From Nitrospirae bacterium GWC2_42_7 (lineage in GTDB: Bacteria > Nitrospirota > Thermodesulfovibrionia > Thermodesulfovibrionales > UBA6898), in contig MHDW01000211.1 of the NCBI GenBank assembly GCA_001803645.1, forward strand, positions 1,277-12,118: a stretch of 10,842 nucleotides of DNA, read 5' to 3'. A program made the translations under genes and the position numbers. Under the pieces are notes generated by a model that saw only the letters and a list, made by a program, of their open reading frames with translations, was not told the origin of the DNA and made no database searches. Each line of letters begins with the position of its first letter. Positions within the stretch are counted from its first letter, which is position 1. This document shows, piece after piece, positions 6,492 through 10,842 of the stretch.

Positions 6492-7186
6492 ACAGTATTT
6501 TCAGGCTACCTTTTATCTTCGCAATGTTCCTGGTCCTGGGGCTTTCCTTCGGTTACCTTACCTTCAAGGTTCTTAGTTTCAGCCGAACTGTCAGCGTGCC
6601 TCCGCTGGTTAACATGACCCTTTTGGATGCAAACGAGGCCTTAAGCAAGGCCGGGCTCTACCTGAAAATAGAAGGTGAGGACTATGATGCTTCAATACAG
6701 ACCGGACGCATACTCAGGCAGGATATCCCTCCCGGCAACAGCGTAAAAGAGAAAAGAACTATCAAGGTTGTGCTCAGCAAAGGGCCAAGGGTTTTCTCCC
6801 TTCCTCTGATAGTGAACGAAAAACTGGCAGATGCAGAGTCAATTTTCATACAAAAAGGTCTTAGGATCGGAAAGATAATAAATGTTCACTCAGACACTGT
6901 TGAAAAGGGAAGGATCGTAGCACAGAAACCCGAACCTGACGAAAAAGTAACCGATGATATTATAGTGCTTGTAAGTCTCGGGCCTCATGAATTAAGCTAT
7001 TATTGCCCTGATTTTATAGACAAGAACTTAGCAGCTGTAAAAGAAACAACAAGTAAAATGAATCTTTTTGTTGAGACAAAAGGCAAAGGGGAAATTGTTG
7101 AAACCCAGAGACCGAAACCAGGATCAATTGTAAGATCAGGAGAACAAATATATCTGAACATGAAAGAGGAAAACCCCAATGATTAA
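6476..7186 (+). CDS. Membrane-anchored protein with three PASTA domains, no kinase
   Basis: A 236-residue protein with a single N-terminal membrane helix (about residues 11-33) and a periplasmic part of three tandem PASTA domains, at about 38-103, 104-170 and 171-232. Each shows the PASTA rhythm: a Pro-Leu entry, a helix with 'A...L...GL', a strand, and a 'P.pG..V..g..i.v..S.G' exit (for example RQDIPPGNSVKEKRTIKVVL). PASTA domains bind peptidoglycan or muropeptides and usually sit on Ser/Thr kinases or penicillin-binding proteins; here neither partner domain exists. The TTG start is supported by GGAG seven bases upstream. The gene overlaps rsmB by 16 bases and rpe by 8, so translational coupling is likely. 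A similar rsmB-PASTA-rpe order is, to my knowledge, seen in other anaerobic bacteria. The role is unknown, possibly cell-wall sensing or scaffolding. Confidence 0.88.
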   Translation: MQKNINSIFRLPFIFAMFLVLGLSFGYLTFKVLSFSRTVSVPPLVNMTLLDANEALSKAGLYLKIEGEDYDASIQTGRILRQDIPPGNSVKEKRTIKVVLSKGPRVFSLPLIVNEKLADAESIFIQKGLRIGKIINVHSDTVEKGRIVAQKPEPDEKVTDDIIVLVSLGPHELSYYCPDFIDKNLAAVKETTSKMNLFVETKGKGEIVETQRPKPGSIVRSGEQIYLNMKEENPND

Positions 7187-7835
7187 GATCGCCCCTTCAA
7201 TCCTTTCTGCTGATTTTATGCGCCTGGGAGAAGAAATAAAGGCCGTGGAAGATTCCGGCGCCCATCTGCTCCACCTGGACATTATGGATGGCCATTTCGT
7301 TCCCAATCTAACAATAGGATATTCAATAGTTGAGTCCATCAAAAAGATAACAAAGCTTCCCCTTGATGTCCATCTCATGATAGAAGACCCTGACAAATAT
7401 CTGGACAATTTTATTAATGCAGGTTCAGATTATCTAACAGTGCATTTTGAAGCCTGCGCACACCTTCACAGGACAGTAAGCTATATAAAAGAGAAAGGAA
7501 TAAAGGCGGGAGTCTCAATTAATCCTGCCACTCCGGTAAGCAGTCTTGAAGAGATCGTTCATGATATCGATCTGATAGTTCTGATGTCGGTCAATCCCGG
7601 TTTTGGCGGACAGAGTTTTATACCTCATACTCTTGAAAAGGCAAAACGTCTGAGAAAAATGACAACTGAAAAGAATTTATCCATTCTTATAGAAGTAGAT
7701 GGCGGGGTAAAACCTGAAAATGCGAAAGAGGTTGCTGCATCAGGAGCAGATATTCTCGTGATGGGCTCGGCTTTTTTCGGTTCAAAGGATTATTCCGGAT
7801 TGATGAAGAAACTCAATGAAATCCTTGGAAACTGA
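7179..7835 (+). CDS. rpe: Ribulose-phosphate 3-epimerase
   Basis: Rpe interconverts D-ribulose 5-phosphate and D-xylulose 5-phosphate in the pentose phosphate and Calvin pathways, in the cytoplasm. The 218-residue TIM-barrel protein carries all family signatures: APSILSADF with Ser7 at the start, the metal-site histidine and aspartate in HLDIMDGHFVPN (His32, Asp34), VHLMIEDP with His65, the phosphate loop VNPGFGGQSFI at 138-148, the second catalytic aspartate Asp174 in EVDGGV, and MGSAFFG near the C-terminus. Metal ligands His32, Asp34, His65 and Asp174 are intact. AGAGGA at 7165-7170 lies eight bases before the ATG. It overlaps the PASTA gene by 8 bases and the TPR gene by 20. Nothing suggests the related allulose epimerases. 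Confidence 0.97.
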   Translation: MIKIAPSILSADFMRLGEEIKAVEDSGAHLLHLDIMDGHFVPNLTIGYSIVESIKKITKLPLDVHLMIEDPDKYLDNFINAGSDYLTVHFEACAHLHRTVSYIKEKGIKAGVSINPATPVSSLEEIVHDIDLIVLMSVNPGFGGQSFIPHTLEKAKRLRKMTTEKNLSILIEVDGGVKPENAKEVAASGADILVMGSAFFGSKDYSGLMKKLNEILGN

Positions 7836-8901
7836 CAAGCTCCTTAAGAGAGCTAATGAATTAAAAAATAACAGCCGCTTTATTGACTCGCTCAGGCTTT
7901 TTGAGAAAACACTGAAACTCTGCAAAGCTCAGAAGGACTTTGGAAAAGCATTGGAATGCCAGCTTTCAAAGGGCGATGTCTTCAGAATGACAGGAGATTT
8001 CGATAAAGCTATCAGGTCGTATTCAGATGCTGTTGAAACCAGCAGGAAACTCAATGACATGGTTTCACTTGCTGATGCTAAAACAGGAATAGGCCTTTCA
8101 TTCAGGGGAAAGGGCGACTGGAAAAATGCTCTCAAGACTTTTTCAGGGACTTTGAGGTTTTATGAGAAACTGAAAGACAAGCATGCAATTGCCTTCTCGC
8201 TATGGGCAATTGCCGGAACCCTCAGAATAAAAGGAGATATTCCGGAAGCAATAAGCACATTCAAAAGATCCCTCGATATGTTCAGATCATTGAATGACAA
8301 TAACGGCAAAGGATACTGCATGTGCGGCCTCGGTGGCACTCACAGGATCGCAGGGTCATTCAGCGATTCCTTGAAATACTATGCTTCTGCAAACAAGCTC
8401 TTCACCAAGATAGGAGACAAATTCGGACAGGCTTATTCTTACTGCGGAACAGGGAACGCTTCAAGAATGTCCGGCAAATATAAAGTGGCTATGTCAAACT
8501 TCAAAAAAGCCTCATCGATATATAAAAAGATCGGAGACAGAGTCAGCTACTCTTACACTCTCTGGAGCATGGGAACAACCCAAAAAATGCTTGGGGACTT
8601 TGACAGCGCAGGTGATTATTTCAGATCAGCGCGGAAATTCTTCACCGCAACCGGAGACCAAAGGGGACTAATATACTGCAAGCTCGGGGCAGGAGAAATC
8701 TTATTTCTTAAAGGCAGAAAGAATGCTGCGTTGAAACATATTACGGAATCAATTGACAACGCAGTCCTTTACGGTTTTAAAGTCGAAAAATGCCATGCAG
8801 AAATATTACGTTCCTATATGCTTGGACAAATTAACCTTAGTTGTTATAATAAACTCGGGCTTAAATTAATATTTAATAAGGCACCATTTAATTTTCCGTA
8901 A
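7816..8901 (+). CDS. Soluble TPR protein of eight exact 40-residue repeats
   Basis: The 361-residue protein has no signal peptide or membrane helix, so it should be cytoplasmic. Residues 5-324 divide into eight units of exactly 40 residues with no insertions or deletions. Typical unit features are Gly at position 9, Gly-Asp at 16-17, Ala at 21, an aromatic at 25 and Gly/Asn-Asp at 36-37. This is the long-loop tetratricopeptide form (TPR_12, LGN/kinesin-light-chain style), which builds a superhelical groove that binds peptides or proteins. Residues 325-361 are a non-repeat tail whose DNA contains a strong promoter. The ATG at 7816 overlaps rpe by 20 bases and has only a weak GAAGAA ahead of it. 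No catalytic or DNA-binding domain is attached, so it is likely a scaffold whose partner is unknown. Confidence 0.88.
   Translation: MKSLETDKLLKRANELKNNSRFIDSLRLFEKTLKLCKAQKDFGKALECQLSKGDVFRMTGDFDKAIRSYSDAVETSRKLNDMVSLADAKTGIGLSFRGKGDWKNALKTFSGTLRFYEKLKDKHAIAFSLWAIAGTLRIKGDIPEAISTFKRSLDMFRSLNDNNGKGYCMCGLGGTHRIAGSFSDSLKYYASANKLFTKIGDKFGQAYSYCGTGNASRMSGKYKVAMSNFKKASSIYKKIGDRVSYSYTLWSMGTTQKMLGDFDSAGDYFRSARKFFTATGDQRGLIYCKLGAGEILFLKGRKNAALKHITESIDNAVLYGFKVEKCHAEILRSYMLGQINLSCYNKLGLKLIFNKAPFNFP
8823..8850 (+). promoter_or_regulatory. Strong sigma70-type promoter for pgsA, inside the TPR gene
   Basis: TGGACA (8823-8828, five of six matches to TTGACA) is separated by 16 bases from a perfect TATAAT (8845-8850). 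Transcription would start near 8857, giving a leader of about 87 bases before the TTG of pgsA at 8944. It lies in the last 26 codons of the TPR gene, beyond its repeats. It is the best promoter match I found in the window. Confidence 0.6.
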
Positions 8902-8929
8902 CAATCAACGATTTTTTTAAAAAATTAAC

Positions 8930-8934
8930 AGAGG
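8930..8934 (+). promoter_or_regulatory. Ribosome binding site that fixes the TTG start of pgsA
   Basis: AGAGG lies nine bases before the TTG at 8944. That start yields an N-terminus ending in the typical PgsA stretch NIPNTLTIIRI. The next in-frame Met is residue 50, inside the catalytic motif, so no other start is possible. Confidence 0.75.
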
Positions 8935-8943
8935 TTCTTTTCT

Positions 8944-9483
8944 TTGCGTGTTTTTAATATACCCAATACATTAACCATCATAAGGATCGTAATAATTCCG
9001 GTATTTATTACTGCGATAATTTACAACAGCTACAGGTTTGCGCTTTATCTTTTTATAATAGCCGGGATCACAGACCTTCTTGACGGACTTATGGCAAGGC
9101 TTACTAACCAGAAAACAGCCCTCGGAACATTTCTGGACCCTCTTGCCGACAAATTTCTACTCGTATCTTCATTCATTCTTTTTGCAGCATACGGATGGAT
9201 CCCAAAATGGCTTGCGATCACAGTAATAAGCAGGGACCTCATTGTAGTTATCGGCTGGTTTCTTCTTTTTATGATAACCCATAATGCCCAGGTAGAAACA
9301 ATTTTTCTTGGAAAACTTGCTATAGCCTTGCAGCTTTTCGCTCTTGCTTACGTACTCCTTCATGTAAACTATGTTTATCTTCCTGATGTTCCAAAATCTA
9401 TACTGTTTTTAACAGCCATAATTACCGGTTTATCAGGTCTCCAGTATATATACAGAGGTTTTAAAGTATCCAATGCAACCTAA
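8944..9483 (+). CDS. pgsA: CDP-diacylglycerol-glycerol-3-phosphate 3-phosphatidyltransferase
   Basis: PgsA makes phosphatidylglycerol phosphate from CDP-diacylglycerol and glycerol 3-phosphate, the committed step to phosphatidylglycerol and cardiolipin, in the inner membrane. The 179-residue multi-pass protein has the complete CDP-alcohol phosphatidyltransferase signature D-x2-D-G-x2-A-R-x8-G-x3-D-x3-D: Asp44, Asp47, Gly48, Ala51, Arg52, Gly61, Asp65 and Asp69, the residues that bind metal and the CDP group. The N-terminal NIPNTLTIIRI before the first helix is typical of PgsA rather than of phosphatidylserine synthase. Five or six hydrophobic helices are visible and the length is normal. The start is TTG with AGAGG nine bases upstream. 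The gene overlaps the following radical SAM gene by 11 bases. Another CDP-alcohol transferase specificity is possible but less likely. Confidence 0.9.
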   Translation: MRVFNIPNTLTIIRIVIIPVFITAIIYNSYRFALYLFIIAGITDLLDGLMARLTNQKTALGTFLDPLADKFLLVSSFILFAAYGWIPKWLAITVISRDLIVVIGWFLLFMITHNAQVETIFLGKLAIALQLFALAYVLLHVNYVYLPDVPKSILFLTAIITGLSGLQYIYRGFKVSNAT

Positions 9484-10780
9484 AGGAATAGAGATAGAAA
9501 ATGTTTCTTCCGGGAGCCTTGCTGAACAATCCGGGCTTCGCAATAAAGACATTCTTCTTTCAGTAAATTCACACCCTTTACAAGATGTAATAGATTTTAT
9601 GTTCTATAAGAATTCTGAAAAGCTTGATATTGAGTTCAGGCGCAAAGGGAATAAAGACAAAATACAGATCACTACAGACAACAAAACTGAGCTTGGACTG
9701 CACTTTCTGCCTCTACGGGTAAATACCTGTAAAAATAACTGCATCTTCTGTTTTGTAAAACAGCTTCCTAAAGGCCTTAGAAAAACGCTTTATGTGAAAG
9801 ATGAGGATTACAGATTGTCATTTCTCTACGGCAATTATATTACGTTCTCGAATATGGATAATAAGGATAAAAAAAGAATAGCTGAACAGAGACTAAGCCC
9901 GCTTTATATCTCAGTGCATACTACAAACAAGTCATTAAGGAATAAGATGCTCGGCAATCCAAAGGCCTCTGATATCATGAAGGAGATGAAATTTCTTTCA
10001 GATAATAAAATAAGAATGCATCTGCAGATCGTACTTTGCCCTGGGTACAATGACGGGAAAGAACTCCGGAATACAATTAATGACATATACAGATTTTATC
10101 CGTATGCATCTTCCATCGCTGTTGTGCCGGTAGGGCTCACCATGCACAGGAAGTTTCCTCTGGACCCTGTCACTAAAGAGCATGCAATAAAAGCCATAGA
10201 AATAGTCGAAAACTTCCAGAAGAGATTTATAAAGAAGCATGGCGACCCTATTGTCTACTGCGCTGATGAAATGTACATTAAAGCAGACACAGCCTTTCCT
10301 AAACTGAAAGATTATGGAGTCTTTCCACAGATAGAAAATGGGGTGGGGATGGTTCCTGTTTTTATAAATCAGACAAAAAAGATCAAGATTCCCGAGACAG
10401 TTTCGCATAAAAAGAAATTCCTTACATTCACAGGCACTTCTTTTTATCCATTTTTAAAGAAATTCACGGATAGGCTTGAAGAAAAGGAAAATATCCATAT
10501 CAATACAGTAGAAATAGCAAATAACTTTTTCGGCAGATCTGTTACAGTAACAGGGCTTCTGACAGGACGTGATGTGATCAAGGCTCTGCATGAAAAAACA
10601 GACTCATACAAGATACTGATCATCCCTGATGTTGTACTGAAAGAAGGTGAGGACATTTTTCTTGACAACGTATCCTTAGGAGACATAGAGGAAGCTACAG
10701 GCTTAAAAACAGTAAAAACAGATTCATCACCACAGGGGTTGATAGACGCAATATCAGGAATTCAGCGTCATGAAGAATGA
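9473..10780 (+). CDS. PDZ, radical SAM and DUF512 protein of unknown reaction
   Basis: The 435-residue protein matches the DUF512/TIGR03279-type family. A short N-terminal PDZ-like domain (about residues 3-68, with SGSLAEQSGLRNKDILLSVN) leads into a radical SAM core with the iron-sulfur motif C86-x3-C90-x2-C93 in the block NTCKNNCIFCFVKQLPKG. Family-typical stretches follow: YVKDEDYRLSFLYGNYIT, SPLYISVHTT, and a DUF512 C-terminal region from about 230 with IVYCADEMYI, GVGMVP and VTVTGLLTGRDV, ending near FLDNVS. All three cluster cysteines are intact, so it should bind a [4Fe-4S] cluster and cleave S-adenosylmethionine. The substrate is not known for the family. It is cytoplasmic with no signal peptide. 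The ATG at 9473 overlaps pgsA by 11 bases and lacks a close Shine-Dalgarno, suggesting translational coupling. No terminator is visible after its stop. Confidence 0.92.
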   Translation: MQPKGIEIENVSSGSLAEQSGLRNKDILLSVNSHPLQDVIDFMFYKNSEKLDIEFRRKGNKDKIQITTDNKTELGLHFLPLRVNTCKNNCIFCFVKQLPKGLRKTLYVKDEDYRLSFLYGNYITFSNMDNKDKKRIAEQRLSPLYISVHTTNKSLRNKMLGNPKASDIMKEMKFLSDNKIRMHLQIVLCPGYNDGKELRNTINDIYRFYPYASSIAVVPVGLTMHRKFPLDPVTKEHAIKAIEIVENFQKRFIKKHGDPIVYCADEMYIKADTAFPKLKDYGVFPQIENGVGMVPVFINQTKKIKIPETVSHKKKFLTFTGTSFYPFLKKFTDRLEEKENIHINTVEIANNFFGRSVTVTGLLTGRDVIKALHEKTDSYKILIIPDVVLKEGEDIFLDNVSLGDIEEATGLKTVKTDSSPQGLIDAISGIQRHEE

Positions 10781-10836
10781 ACCCGTATAAATCCATTTTT
10801 TCTAAAATTCTTATTCACTGAGAGGAAGTTTTTGAT

Positions 10837-10842
10837 ATGAAG
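10837..10842 (+). CDS. Start of a further gene, cut by the window end
   Basis: ATG AAG are the last six bases. AGAGGAAG at 10821-10828 is an excellent Shine-Dalgarno eight bases before the ATG, so a gene very likely starts here. Its product cannot be known from two codons. The 56-base gap after the DUF512 gene has no terminator, so it may belong to the same transcript. Confidence 0.55.

Noticed and set aside
8912..8924. TTTTTTTAAAAAA block as a terminator after the TPR gene
   Set aside because: There is no GC stem and the T-run precedes the A-run. It lies in the leader of pgsA downstream of a strong promoter, so it is better seen as AT-rich leader sequence.
9998..10408. 136-codon open frame on the minus strand inside the DUF512 gene
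   Set aside because: It lies fully opposite a clearly conserved radical SAM protein and its translation resembles no domain.
1..10842. Mobile elements, CRISPR arrays, integrases, phage or defence genes
   Set aside because: No repeats, transposase or recombinase motifs or spacer pattern were seen; all genes share strand and style.

Overview
This 10.8 kb window is ordinary, densely packed chromosomal DNA. All genes lie on the plus strand, many overlap by 4-20 bases, and the base composition is moderately AT-rich. A c-type cytochrome remnant next to a System II (Ccs/Res) cytochrome c maturation pair, the order rsmB - PASTA protein - rpe, and a DUF512 radical SAM protein suggest a Gram-negative anaerobe or microaerophile, most likely Nitrospirota (Thermodesulfovibrio-like) or a deep-branching relative of the old Deltaproteobacteria. 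That assignment is inference from gene content and protein style; no rRNA or tRNA gene is present.

Layout. (1) Bases 1-264 are the 3' end of a c-type cytochrome gene with one visible CxxCH motif, closed by a clear intrinsic terminator at 288-313. (2) Bases 383-2884 hold resB, ccsA and a small three-helix membrane protein with paired histidines. The first two form the haem transport and attachment machinery that matures cytochromes such as the one upstream. A small unrecognised ORF follows (2926-3150). (3) After a 167-base gap, 3318-8901 is a run of six close or overlapping genes: a lipoprotein with a TolB/CsgG-like look, a zinc-ribbon/coiled-coil/single-TM protein, rsmB (16S rRNA m5C967 methyltransferase), a membrane-anchored three-PASTA protein without a kinase, rpe (ribulose-phosphate 3-epimerase), and a soluble protein of eight exact 40-residue TPR units. 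(4) pgsA (phosphatidylglycerophosphate synthase) and a PDZ-radical SAM-DUF512 protein follow, overlapping by 11 bases. They are probably served by a strong sigma70-type promoter buried in the 3' end of the TPR gene. The first two codons of another gene, with an excellent ribosome binding site, end the window.

How the genes fit together. resB/ccsA and the small histidine-bearing membrane protein look like one respiratory-cytochrome operon. The lipoprotein and zinc-ribbon protein, three bases apart, could be an envelope-spanning pair (outer-membrane lipoprotein plus inner-membrane partner). The rsmB-PASTA-rpe-TPR block is tightly overlapped, so translational coupling is likely, although the products belong to unrelated pathways. 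No mobile element, CRISPR array, integrase or defence gene is visible. I see no complete undescribed system; the least explained parts are the lipoprotein/zinc-ribbon pair, the paired-histidine protein beside ccsA, the orphan PASTA protein and the regular TPR protein.
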